Origin: an uncultured bacterium
Lineage (GTDB): Bacteria > Myxococcota_A > Polyangia > Polyangiales > Houyiibacteriaceae
Direction: 5' to 3'
DNA: 49,655 nt
Assembly (NCBI GenBank): GCA_938024995.1
Contig: CALJDU010000095.1
Span: 1-49,655, forward strand
Positions 35,091 to 42,718 of this stretch are shown piece by piece. The position numbers were made by a program, and so were the translations under genes. The notes under the pieces are model-generated. The model was not told the DNA's origin, searched no databases, and worked only from the letters and a program-made list of their open reading frames with translations. How positions within the stretch are numbered: position 1 is the first letter of the stretch; each line of letters begins with the position of its first letter.

Positions 35091-37286
35091 ATGGAACGGC
35101 GATTCTTAATCTTGGGTTCTCTTCTCTGCGGCGCGCTCTCCGCGTGCACTGTAGGCGGAGGACGAGACCTTCCGGATGTTGGCTTCAACGTCGACACCAA
35201 CTCCCCCGACGTTTTCGTCCCCGACACGACCCCCCCGCCTGACACGGGGCCGGTGGTGTGCGATCCGGGCAGCACCATCGGAAACGCGTGCGAGGCGAAC
35301 GTCGATTGCCAAGACAACTGCTTCTGCAACGGCGCGGAGGTCTGCGCGGCGGGCGTCTGCACCGCCGATGTGACCGACCGGTGCGATGATGGCATCGAGT
35401 GCACGATGGACGCCTGCGACGAAGAGCGCGGCGCTTGTGTGAATATGCCCATGCCCGAGATGTGCAGCGACGGAGACGCGTGCAACGGCGAAGAAATCTG
35501 CGATCGTGTTCTTGGTTGCCGCGCCGCCGCGCCCCTCTACTGCAACGATGAGGACTCCTGCACCGTCGATTCCTGTGACGAGGTGGTCGGTTGTCAGCAC
35601 GAGCCACGTGATCTGGACGGCGACGGCTTCGCAGCGGGAACGTGCGGCGGCGAAGACTGCGATGACGATCCACGCTTTGGAACGGACATCTTCCCGGGCG
35701 CGGTCGAAGACTGCACGAACCGCCGCGACGATGATTGCGATGGTCTCCGCGATTTCCTCGACGAGAGCTGCCTTCCCGAGAACGATGACTGCGACAGCGC
35801 ACAAGAGCTCGATGGCCCGGGTACCTACTCTGGGTCTACGCGAAGCTCCGAAGCGGATTATGCGCTTGGCTGTCAGCCGACCGGTCCGGACGTGGTCTTC
35901 CGTTTCACCCTGGAAGAGATGCAGGACGTGCGCGCGACCGTGGGCGGCGGCGGGACCAACGCTGCGGTGGCGATTCGGCCGGCCGCGATGTGCGAGACGG
36001 GTCCGGATGTTCGTTGCAACCGCGCCTCTCCCCCGGTGGTTCTTCAGCGAAGCCTTCCGCCGGGCGAGTACGTGATCATCGTCAAGACGGCGACCGCGTC
36101 TGTGTTCGACCTGACCCTCATGTTCGAGCCGCCGACCCCGATTCCGCCGGTCGACGTGTGTAACGCCGGGACGGAGGACATCTCCGCGGGCGGCATGTTC
36201 ACCGGGATGTTCCTCGAGGTCGAAGACGACTACGCGCTCTCTTGCCGAACCAGCACCGCTTCCGTGAAGGATGCTGTCTACCGCCTTGAGCTCGATGCTC
36301 CGAAGGATGTGACGCTCGTGGGGCGCTCGATGGGTGGCTCGTTCACGCCGTCTACGTACCTCTCCCTCGTCACGGACTGCAGCGACACCTCATCGACCAT
36401 CACGTGTCGATCCGCGTCGACCAATGAAATTCGCCAACGCGGACTCCCGGCAGGGGTCTACTACGTCATCCTCGAGAGCTCTTCGACGACCGCTTCCACG
36501 TGGTCGCTGGATGTGACCGTTACGGATCCGCTCCCGCGGAACCCCGGCGATAGCTGCGACACCGCGATCGACATCACGTCCTCGATGGGAACCGTTCCCC
36601 TCACGATGGCGGAGCTTGATTCCGGGACGGGATGTGGCGGAACGAGCTCGTCCTTCCGCGACGTCAACTTCTCCTTCACCCTGGATCGGACGCGGGACGT
36701 CACCGTGACGACCACGGCTCCGGGTTTCCACTACACCTCGCTCTCGACGGCGTGTGGCCGCACGGGCTCCGAGATTCGCTGTCGCTCTGCGTCGACGCCC
36801 AACGTCCAGAGTTACCGAAGCTTGCCGGCGGGGACGTACTACGTGACCTCCGCGTCGACCTCGAGCAGCGGGAACATCACCGCGATGATCGAGACGCGGC
36901 CACCGACCCCTGTGCCCCCGAACGACCGCTGCGAAGGAGCGATCAACATCACGGGCGGGTACGTCAGCACGGACACGTTGATCGACTTCGAGGACGACGT
37001 GATGGGCTGCACGGGTCGCGCGCTCAACGACGCCTTCTACACGTTCACGTTGCGCTCACCGAAGCAGATGACCGCCATTGCGTCCCGCGTCGGCGGGAGC
37101 ACGAGCACGATGTACCTCACGCTTCGCGGGGCGGAGTGCACCGGCGCGAACGTACAGTGTCGCAGCGGCGCGTCTCCGACGACCTTGGTGACCACCGGGG
37201 ATCTGGAGCCTGGCACCTATCACTTGATCGTCGAGTCGACCTCGACCACCGCGAGCGACTACGACCTGCGCGTGCTCTTCGACTAG
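35091..37286 (+). CDS. paralogous lipoprotein with MopE-like motif and repeated beta domains
   Basis: A 731-residue protein. ATG 35091 is preceded by AAGGGA and opens the signal peptide MERRFLILGSLLCGALSAC (lipobox LSAC). A tether with PDTTPPPDTGP follows, then Cys-rich modules (CNGAEVCAAGVC, CSDGDACNGEEICD). A MopE-like motif is DLDGDGFAAGTCGGEDC with DDDCDGLRDFLDE. The rest is four or five repeats with NDxCDSAQELDGPGTYSGS, DYALGCQ, FTLEEMQDVRATV, LPPGEYVIIVKT. The overall order matches the upstream gene, 37 bases away, so the pair probably arose by duplication and is co-transcribed. A terminator follows directly. It is probably outer-surface exposed. Confidence 0.83.
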   Translation: MERRFLILGSLLCGALSACTVGGGRDLPDVGFNVDTNSPDVFVPDTTPPPDTGPVVCDPGSTIGNACEANVDCQDNCFCNGAEVCAAGVCTADVTDRCDDGIECTMDACDEERGACVNMPMPEMCSDGDACNGEEICDRVLGCRAAAPLYCNDEDSCTVDSCDEVVGCQHEPRDLDGDGFAAGTCGGEDCDDDPRFGTDIFPGAVEDCTNRRDDDCDGLRDFLDESCLPENDDCDSAQELDGPGTYSGSTRSSEADYALGCQPTGPDVVFRFTLEEMQDVRATVGGGGTNAAVAIRPAAMCETGPDVRCNRASPPVVLQRSLPPGEYVIIVKTATASVFDLTLMFEPPTPIPPVDVCNAGTEDISAGGMFTGMFLEVEDDYALSCRTSTASVKDAVYRLELDAPKDVTLVGRSMGGSFTPSTYLSLVTDCSDTSSTITCRSASTNEIRQRGLPAGVYYVILESSSTTASTWSLDVTVTDPLPRNPGDSCDTAIDITSSMGTVPLTMAELDSGTGCGGTSSSFRDVNFSFTLDRTRDVTVTTTAPGFHYTSLSTACGRTGSEIRCRSASTPNVQSYRSLPAGTYYVTSASTSSSGNITAMIETRPPTPVPPNDRCEGAINITGGYVSTDTLIDFEDDVMGCTGRALNDAFYTFTLRSPKQMTAIASRVGGSTSTMYLTLRGAECTGANVQCRSGASPTTLVTTGDLEPGTYHLIVESTSTTASDYDLRVLFD

Positions 37287-37308
37287 TCGCGCAAGCGCGT
37301 GAGGACGG

Positions 37309-37333
37309 AGAGGGCCCTCGGGTCCTCTTTTTC
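37309..37333 (+). terminator. intrinsic terminator after the paralogous lipoprotein pair
   Basis: AGAGGGCC (37309-37316), loop CTCG, GGTCCTCT (37321-37328; one G-T pair) and a T-rich tract. It starts 23 bases after the stop at 37286. Confidence 0.85.
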
Positions 37334-37397
37334 TTTTCCGTCCACACGAATCGCCATCCAGCCAGCGTCGCAAAGGCGATACATCATCGCGCCTTTT

Positions 37398-37417
37398 TTG
37401 GTCGACCTCCTGACCAA
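37398..37417. promoter_or_regulatory. inverted repeat just upstream of ftsE, possible operator
   Basis: TTGGTC (37398-37403) and GACCAA (37412-37417) form a perfect 6-bp inverted repeat with an 8-base spacer, ending 16 bases before the ftsE ATG. A protein-binding site or a small leader hairpin would fit. It has no T-tract on the coding strand. Confidence 0.35.
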
Positions 37418-37433
37418 GGGTTAACGAGGTTCT

Positions 37434-38246
37434 ATGCCTCATCGCGACAAGCCCACGGTCGTTCGGCCATTTCAGTTCTTCCGAGCGGGCGCGCAGAGCG
37501 CCGCGAACGATGATCGCCCCATCCTCGTCCTCGATGACGTGACGAAGTATTTCGACGCGGATCAGCCGACGTTGAGGGGGCTCAACCTGACGGTGCAGCG
37601 CGGCGAGTTCGCGTTCATCACAGGTCCGAGCGGCGCGGGCAAGAGCACCTTGCTTCAGTTGATCTACCGTAAGCACACGGTCGATCAGGGGCGCATTCTC
37701 TTCGCTGGGCGTGACATCGCGCGATTGACCGACCGGTCGATCCCGTTCCTTCGCCGCAACCTCGGGATCGTCTTTCAGGACTTCAAGGTCGTCGAGCACT
37801 GGACCGTATTTGAGAACGTCGCCATCGCGCTTGAGATCCTCTCGATGCCGCGTCGCTTGGTGCGCTCGCGCGTCTCGGAGGCGCTCGAGCGGGTCGGGCT
37901 GAGCGGACGTGGCCGAGAGCGGACCGAGAACCTCTCGGGCGGCGAGAAGCAGCGCGTCGCGGTCGCGCGCGCGATCGTGACGGAGCCGGCGCTGATCCTG
38001 GCGGATGAGCCGACCGGCAACCTCGATCCACACCTCGCGATCGACATCCTGACGCTCTTTGAAGAGATCAACGAGACCGGAGCGACCGTGCTCTTCGCGA
38101 CCCACGACCACTCGCTGATCGCGAAGCGCGAGCATCGCCTGATCTCCATCGTCGACGGTCGGGTCGTCGAGGCACAGTCCGGGCTCTCGAGCTGGCCCGG
38201 TCAGCGCAACAAGAACAACAGCGGTTTGCACGCGGTCGCGGGCTGA
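37434..38246 (+). CDS. ftsE: cell-division ABC ATPase FtsE
   Basis: A 270-residue protein. Walker A GPSGAGKST (about residues 64-72), Q-loop IVFQDFKVVEHWTVFENVAIAL, signature LSGGEKQRVAVARAI (about 167) and Walker B LILADEPTGNLD are intact. The KYFDADQPTLRGLNL start and the LLQLIYR after Walker A are typical of FtsE. It is about 40 residues longer than E. coli FtsE owing to an N-terminal extension (about 1-30) and a C-terminal tail. With FtsX it forms an inner-membrane complex that activates septal wall hydrolysis through EnvC-type partners. ftsX starts 10 bases downstream and the envC-like gene follows, so all three parts are encoded together. Confidence 0.95.
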   Translation: MPHRDKPTVVRPFQFFRAGAQSAANDDRPILVLDDVTKYFDADQPTLRGLNLTVQRGEFAFITGPSGAGKSTLLQLIYRKHTVDQGRILFAGRDIARLTDRSIPFLRRNLGIVFQDFKVVEHWTVFENVAIALEILSMPRRLVRSRVSEALERVGLSGRGRERTENLSGGEKQRVAVARAIVTEPALILADEPTGNLDPHLAIDILTLFEEINETGATVLFATHDHSLIAKREHRLISIVDGRVVEAQSGLSSWPGQRNKNNSGLHAVAG

Positions 38247-38256
38247 GGAGGCAACG

Positions 38257-39138
38257 ATGGATTTCAAATCAGCAGTGACGCGAGCGCGCCGAGGACTCCG
38301 CGAGGAGCGGCGACTCTACTTGGTCGCGGTCTCCAGCTTGACCGTCGCCTTCCTCTGCGTGGCGGGCGCCATTCTCACGATGCAGAACCTCGCCGAGATG
38401 GCGGACCGTTGGGGTCGGAGCGGCCGCGTCACGGTCTACCTGCGAGACGGCGCGCAAGGCGAGGACGTACAGCGGCTCCGCGCGGTTCTCGAGGGGCTCA
38501 GCGAGACCGCGAGCGTCACGCACCTGTCCTCGGCCGAGGCCCGCGCGCAGTTCCTCGAACACGCGGACGTGGGCGCGGATCTCTCCGCGCTTCCCGCCGA
38601 GGCGTTCCCGGCGTCGCTCGAGGTGACCTTGGTGGCGGACGCCGAGCCCGAGCGCGTGGACGCCATCGCGGCGCGCGTCACTGAGTTTCGCGCCGTCCAA
38701 GACGTCGAGACGTATCGCGGCTGGTTTGACCGCTTGGAGTCGCTGCTCGCAGCGGGCCGCGGGTTCGCGTTCGCGCTCACGTTGTTGGTCTCCCTCTGCG
38801 TCGTCGCCGTCATCGGTAACACGATCCGACTCGCGGTCGCGCGCCGTCGGCAAGAGATCGAGGTGATGAAGCTCTGCGGCGCGACGGACGGTTTCGTACG
38901 CGGTCCGTTTGTCTTGGAGGGGACCTTCCAAGGGTTCATCTCCGCCTTCCTCGCGGTGGCACTGCTCATGCTCGGGTTCTTCCTTCTGCGACCCCGGATC
39001 GACGTGACCTTCGCGGCGCTCGCGGGGATGCGGAGCGTGTTCATCGAGCCGTGGCTCTTGGTCGCGATCATCGTGACGGGCGCCGCCGTCGGCGCGCTCG
39101 GTAGCGCGATCTCTCTGCGTCGCTACCTGACGGTTTGA
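38257..39138 (+). CDS. ftsX: cell-division membrane protein FtsX
   Basis: A 293-residue protein preceded by GAGGCAACG. One TM helix at about 25-46 is followed by a periplasmic loop (about 47-165) with RVTVYLRDGAQGEDVQRLRAVLE, LSSAEARAQFLE and FPASLEVTL, the normal FtsX extracytoplasmic domain. Three further TM helices lie at about 172-195, 220-250 and 265-288, with the family's RRRQEIEVMKLCGATDGFVRGPFVLEG between. The stop TGA overlaps the ATG of the envC-like gene by one base, showing translational coupling. Confidence 0.94.
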   Translation: MDFKSAVTRARRGLREERRLYLVAVSSLTVAFLCVAGAILTMQNLAEMADRWGRSGRVTVYLRDGAQGEDVQRLRAVLEGLSETASVTHLSSAEARAQFLEHADVGADLSALPAEAFPASLEVTLVADAEPERVDAIAARVTEFRAVQDVETYRGWFDRLESLLAAGRGFAFALTLLVSLCVVAVIGNTIRLAVARRRQEIEVMKLCGATDGFVRGPFVLEGTFQGFISAFLAVALLMLGFFLLRPRIDVTFAALAGMRSVFIEPWLLVAIIVTGAAVGALGSAISLRRYLTV

Positions 39139-40169
39139 TGCGCGCCGTGAAAACGACTCGCCTCGCTTCGCTGGTCCTGGTCCTCTGCGCCCTCGTCGCG
39201 CTGCCGACGCTCGCGCAGACCCCGATGCCCTTCGGCGGTGGTGGAGCGGCACCGTCTCAGACCCAGCTCGCGGACGCGCTCCGCGGGGTGGAGACGGCGC
39301 GCGCCGCGCGTGAGCGCTTTGAATCGGAGACGAATGGACTGGAGCCGCAGCGGACCGCCGCTCGGGCGCGAATGAACGAACGTGGTCGCGCGCTCTATCG
39401 TTTGCGACGCGCGGGGATGCTTCCGGTCGCCGGCGGGTTTAGGGCGATGCTCTCGCACCTCTCGCGCGTCGAGCGACTTGAGCGGATGGTCCGTCGCGAC
39501 CTGACCGCGCTCGCGTTTCTGGATGACCGTGAACAGGCGCTTCGCGCAGAGCTCACGCGCGCGCAGGGCGAAGAGCGGGCCGCCCAAGACCGGCTCTCGG
39601 TGCTCCAAGAAGAGCAGCGCCGGATGCGGGACGCGCAAGCGCAGCAGCAGCTCTTTCATGACGCCTTCAGCGGCGGCGTGTACGCCGGGATGCCCGCGGT
39701 CCCTTCGGGCTACGGCGGGTTCGGCGGCGGCGGCTACGGCGGCTACGGCGGATTCGGCGGCGCGGGCGTGGGCGGCGGCATTCGCGTGATCAACCCGAAC
39801 AGCGGGCCCACCTTCGCCTCGCAGCGCGGCCGCCTTGAGCTCCCGGTCATGAACGTGACCTCCATTGAGAACGCGACGCGCGGCGAAGGCTCCGGTCTCT
39901 CATTCGCCGCGGATCGAGGCGCGCTCGTTCGGGCGGTCGCGAGCGGTCGCGTCGTCTACGCGCAGCGCTACGGCGTCTATGGGAACCTGGTGATCGTCGA
40001 TCATGGCAGCGACCACTTCTCTCTCTACGGCGGCCTCGGACACATCGGCGTTCGTAACGGCGACACCCTCGGTCGCGGCGGCGCGGTCGGCACCACCGAC
40101 GGCTCGCTCTTCTTCGAGGTGCGCCGCGGGACGCGCAGCCTCGACACTCGGAGCTGGCTCGGGCTCTAG
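39138..40169 (+). CDS. EnvC-like murein hydrolase activator with degenerate LytM domain
   Basis: A 343-residue protein from the ATG overlapping the ftsX stop. The signal peptide (1-27, ending ALPTLAQ) is followed by a long coiled coil (about 35-175, ending EEQRRMRDAQAQQQLF). A Gly-rich linker (about 190-220) and a LytM/M23 fold then follow: LVRAVASGRVVYAQRYGVYGNLVIVDHG and SLFFEVRRG. The zinc ligands are gone: the HxGxD position reads GSGLS, YxHL reads YGGL and HxHF reads SLFF. This matches EnvC, which does not cut murein but activates amidases when pulled by FtsEX. The operon position supports that role. The Gly linker is unusual. Confidence 0.9.
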   Translation: MRAVKTTRLASLVLVLCALVALPTLAQTPMPFGGGGAAPSQTQLADALRGVETARAARERFESETNGLEPQRTAARARMNERGRALYRLRRAGMLPVAGGFRAMLSHLSRVERLERMVRRDLTALAFLDDREQALRAELTRAQGEERAAQDRLSVLQEEQRRMRDAQAQQQLFHDAFSGGVYAGMPAVPSGYGGFGGGGYGGYGGFGGAGVGGGIRVINPNSGPTFASQRGRLELPVMNVTSIENATRGEGSGLSFAADRGALVRAVASGRVVYAQRYGVYGNLVIVDHGSDHFSLYGGLGHIGVRNGDTLGRGGAVGTTDGSLFFEVRRGTRSLDTRSWLGL

Positions 40170-40197
40170 CAGCCTGCTGGCTCTGCATGACGGAACG

Positions 40198-40225
40198 AAA
40201 AAGCGACGCCTCGGCGTCGCTTTTT
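40198..40225 (+). terminator. strong intrinsic terminator ending the ftsEX-envC operon
   Basis: AAAAAGCGACGC pairs with GCGTCGCTTTTT around the tetraloop CTCG (40198-40225), with further T residues after. Being A-rich on the left and T-rich on the right, it can work on both strands and probably also ends the convergent mglBA transcript (mglA stop at 40256). Confidence 0.92.
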
Positions 40226-40255
40226 CTTTTTCGTCTCAGCCCATGGCGGACGAGG

Positions 40256-40849
40256 TCACTTCGGTGTGCCGCGCTTGAGCTCGGTCAGGACGAGCTTGGC
40301 GACCGCCTTGAGCGTGTCGAAGACACCGTCGCCGTTGACCGCGACGGCCTCGAAGTCGGGCACCCGGGTCGGGTTCAACATCGCGCGAAGCTCTTCCACT
40401 GACATGATGCTCGGCATATCGCGCTTGTTGTACTGAATGACGTATGGGACCTCGTCGAGGTCGAGCTGCTGCTCCGCGAGGTTCGTCCGCAGGTTCTCGA
40501 GCGACTCTTGGTTCGCTTCAGCGCGCGCGATCTGCGAGTCCGCGACGAAGACCACGCCGTCGACGCCTTTGAGGATCAGCTTACGGCTCGCGTCGTAAAA
40601 GACCTGACCGGGCACCGTGTAGAGATGGAACCGCGTCTTGAAGCCCCGGATCTCGCCGAGCGCGAGCGGGAGGAAATCGAAGAAGAGGGTGCGGTCGGTG
40701 TCCGTCGCGAGGCTGATCATCTTGCCTTTCGCTTCGGGGTTGGTCTTGTTGTAGATGTACTGCAGATTCGTCGTTTTTCCGCACAGGCCAGGCCCGTAGT
40801 AAACGATCTTGCAGTTGATCTCTCTCGATAGGTAGTTGATGAACGACAC
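40256..40849 (-). CDS. mglA: polarity GTPase MglA
   Basis: A 197-residue protein very like MglA. It has P-loop GPGLCGKTT (residues 19-27), FFDFLPLALGEIRGFKTRFHLYTVPGQVFY with Thr in place of the usual Asp of the DxxG switch, and the NKRD base-recognition motif. In Myxococcus MglA-GTP marks the leading pole and connects to motility machinery, and MglB is its GAP. mglB is directly upstream on the same strand with an 11-base gap. Polarity functions in non-gliding relatives also use this pair, so motility of this organism cannot be inferred from it alone. Confidence 0.96.
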   Translation of the reverse strand: MSFINYLSREINCKIVYYGPGLCGKTTNLQYIYNKTNPEAKGKMISLATDTDRTLFFDFLPLALGEIRGFKTRFHLYTVPGQVFYDASRKLILKGVDGVVFVADSQIARAEANQESLENLRTNLAEQQLDLDEVPYVIQYNKRDMPSIMSVEELRAMLNPTRVPDFEAVAVNGDGVFDTLKAVAKLVLTELKRGTPK

Positions 40850-40860
40850 GTCAGGTCCGG

Positions 40861-41343
40861 TCAGTCGTTGAAGAGGTTGTCGATGTCGTCGTCGGTGATT
40901 TCGGCGAACGGCGTCTGTTGATTGGGGTCTTGGGCCTTCTGGAGAAGAATCTCGAAGATGCCGTTGAGGTGCTCGGTCGCCTTTTTGACGCGCAGTCGAA
41001 CAAGGCCAAGGCTCGTCTGGTTGTTGAAGATCACCACGAGGATGACCCGGTTCCCGACGAGCTGGATATGGATGTTCGCGCGCTCCCCTTCGTGGAACTG
41101 CGTCGTGAATTCGTTCTCGCGAAGGATCTTGGCGATGCCTCCGGTCGCGGCGATGTTGCCGGCGGTGAGCGACGCGAGCGACGTCGTGTCGATCTGCTCG
41201 CTCTCACCCGCGGCTGCGATCAGCTGACCGTTCTTGTCGATGATGAAGACGACCTGAGCGTTCGCGTCCCTCACCAGGCGATCGACGATCGCGCGGATCT
41301 GGTTGAACTCCTCCTCGTACATCACCATCTGTGGGCTCGCCAT
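40861..41343 (-). CDS. mglB: MglB, Roadblock/LC7 GTPase-activating protein
   Basis: A 160-residue protein with MASPQMVMYEEEFNQIRAIVDRLV, then AQVVFIIDKNGQLIAAAGES, the Roadblock/LC7 core INIQLVG-like strand (ANIHIQLVGNRVILVVIFN) and a C-terminal helix region. MglB is the GAP of MglA and marks the lagging pole. An AGGAGGT sequence sits directly before the ATG. The leader holds an inverted repeat (41391-41416; CCTGTCT and AGACAGG). The pair mglB-mglA forms an operon. Confidence 0.94.
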   Translation of the reverse strand: MASPQMVMYEEEFNQIRAIVDRLVRDANAQVVFIIDKNGQLIAAAGESEQIDTTSLASLTAGNIAATGGIAKILRENEFTTQFHEGERANIHIQLVGNRVILVVIFNNQTSLGLVRLRVKKATEHLNGIFEILLQKAQDPNQQTPFAEITDDDIDNLFND

Positions 41344-41390
41344 GACCTCCTCAGAACTCCTACTGTTTCAGGCATCGCGGCCCGTGGTCG

Positions 41391-41416
41391 CCTGTCTTGC
41401 GTTCAAGCGAGACAGG
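41391..41416. promoter_or_regulatory. inverted repeat in the mglBA leader
   Basis: CCTGTCT (41391-41397) and AGACAGG (41410-41416) form a perfect 7-bp inverted repeat with a 12-base spacer, 48-73 bases upstream of the mglB ATG. It could be a regulator site or a leader hairpin. No T-tract follows it. Confidence 0.35.
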
Positions 41417-41478
41417 TCTACTAACTAGCAGATCGATCGTAGCGGGCCAAGACTGACGTCGACGCGATTCGCGAAGAG

Positions 41479-42633
41479 TCAGTACCCTTCCGAGCGAAGG
41501 AAACTCACCAAGTCACGAAAAAACGGCTTGTGTCGCCAACCGTTCCCAAGACCCGGTCGGTCGCCCAATATCTGACCGACTTCATCCATGTGGTCCGCGG
41601 GAACGCAGCCGAGGAAAACTCCGTGCTGAGCGTCTTCCACGCGGACGAGTCCGTCGTTGGCGATGGGGTTGAAGGGGTTGTCTCCATCGAGGATCGATTC
41701 GGGGATGTCGAAGAGGGGGTCGACGAGGTCTCTCGTCCCGTCAAAGTCTCGGATGAAGGACGGGGCGTCGTCCGACCGGCACACGTCTCGCGCGAGCACC
41801 AAATCGGTACGGCCCGCGATCGAAAAGTAGCCGACCGTCGGCGCGTCCTCGTAGGTCTCGTTGAAGCGCAACGTTCCCTCGGCGCTGAGCTGCTGCACCG
41901 CGGCGACCACGCTGGTCTCTTCACCGACCTCGTCGTAGATCGGCGCCCCGATGATCCGTACGAGCTGATCGATCAAGGCGCGCGAGCGGTCGTCGCGAAT
42001 GAGCCCGAGCGCGATGTCGGCGATGGGAGACCCGCGGTGCGGCGTCGCGTAGCTCACGACCGCCGCGACCAGGTCGGGGCGCGTGCTCGCGACATACCGC
42101 GCGTCGAGGCCACCTTGGGAGTGACCGATGATGAGCACCTTCTCGTGACCTGTCATCGCGAGGATGTCTTCGATCCGGTCCGCGAGTTGTTCGCCGCGAA
42201 CTTCCGAGTTGTTGAACGGGTCCACCTCGGGCGTGAAGACCTGCTCACCGCGTTCCATCAAGTCGGCTTTGACCTGGAAGAAGTAGGTCTCAAACGCCAA
42301 GCCGGCGAAGTCTTCAAACCCAAAGAACCCGTGCGCCAACACGATGGGATAGGGCGGGCCGAGTCGAGGCGGCGGTTCGGTGTCGGCGGGGTCCGTGGTG
42401 GCGTCGTGTCCGGAGTCGTCTGCACCGGTGTCGTCTGCACCGGAGTCGTCTGCACCCGTGTCGTCTGTGTCGGGACCACTGTCGCGGCTCGCGTCCATCC
42501 GCGCGTCGGCTGTGTCGACACGCGCGTCGGCGATCGCGTCACTTGAGACGTCGTCCATCCCCGCGTCTTCCATAAGGCCGCCGCTCCCACCGCAGCCGGA
42601 CGCGATCACGGCCAAGAGGAGTAGCCAACGCAC
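41479..42633 (-). CDS. lipase-like alpha/beta hydrolase lipoprotein
   Basis: About 384 residues from GTG 42633 (another GTG at 42669 is possible). The short signal peptide VRWLLLLAVIASGC (lipobox ASGC) is followed by a long Asp/Ala/Thr tether (about 20-85) that includes a tandem repeat. The catalytic domain starts at PYPIVLAHGFFGFEDFAG (oxyanion HGF), with nucleophile elbow IGHSQGGLDARY near residue 170 and SYATPHRGSPIAD. The His is probably in ADHMDEVGQ near the end. This pattern is typical of bacterial triacylglycerol lipases of family I and related cholesterol esterases. It probably acts outside the cell while tethered. It is divergent from the EAL regulator. Confidence 0.85.
   Translation of the reverse strand: MRWLLLLAVIASGCGGSGGLMEDAGMDDVSSDAIADARVDTADARMDASRDSGPDTDDTGADDSGADDTGADDSGHDATTDPADTEPPPRLGPPYPIVLAHGFFGFEDFAGLAFETYFFQVKADLMERGEQVFTPEVDPFNNSEVRGEQLADRIEDILAMTGHEKVLIIGHSQGGLDARYVASTRPDLVAAVVSYATPHRGSPIADIALGLIRDDRSRALIDQLVRIIGAPIYDEVGEETSVVAAVQQLSAEGTLRFNETYEDAPTVGYFSIAGRTDLVLARDVCRSDDAPSFIRDFDGTRDLVDPLFDIPESILDGDNPFNPIANDGLVRVEDAQHGVFLGCVPADHMDEVGQILGDRPGLGNGWRHKPFFRDLVSFLRSEGY
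42411..42470. repeat. 15-bp tandem repeat in the lipase tether
   Basis: Four 15-bp units: CGGAGTCGTCTGCAC (42411), CGGTGTCGTCTGCAC (42426), the first form again (42441) and a degenerate fourth (42456). On the coding strand they give the pentapeptide pattern GADDS/T. Copy number may vary and change tether length. Confidence 0.85.
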
Positions 42634-42718
42634 ATTTGAGTGATATCGGCTTGTGACTCTGCTGACCACTCGTGCGTTCTTCCTGGACAAGGCGAACAAC
42701 CGTTCACACAGTAAATGT

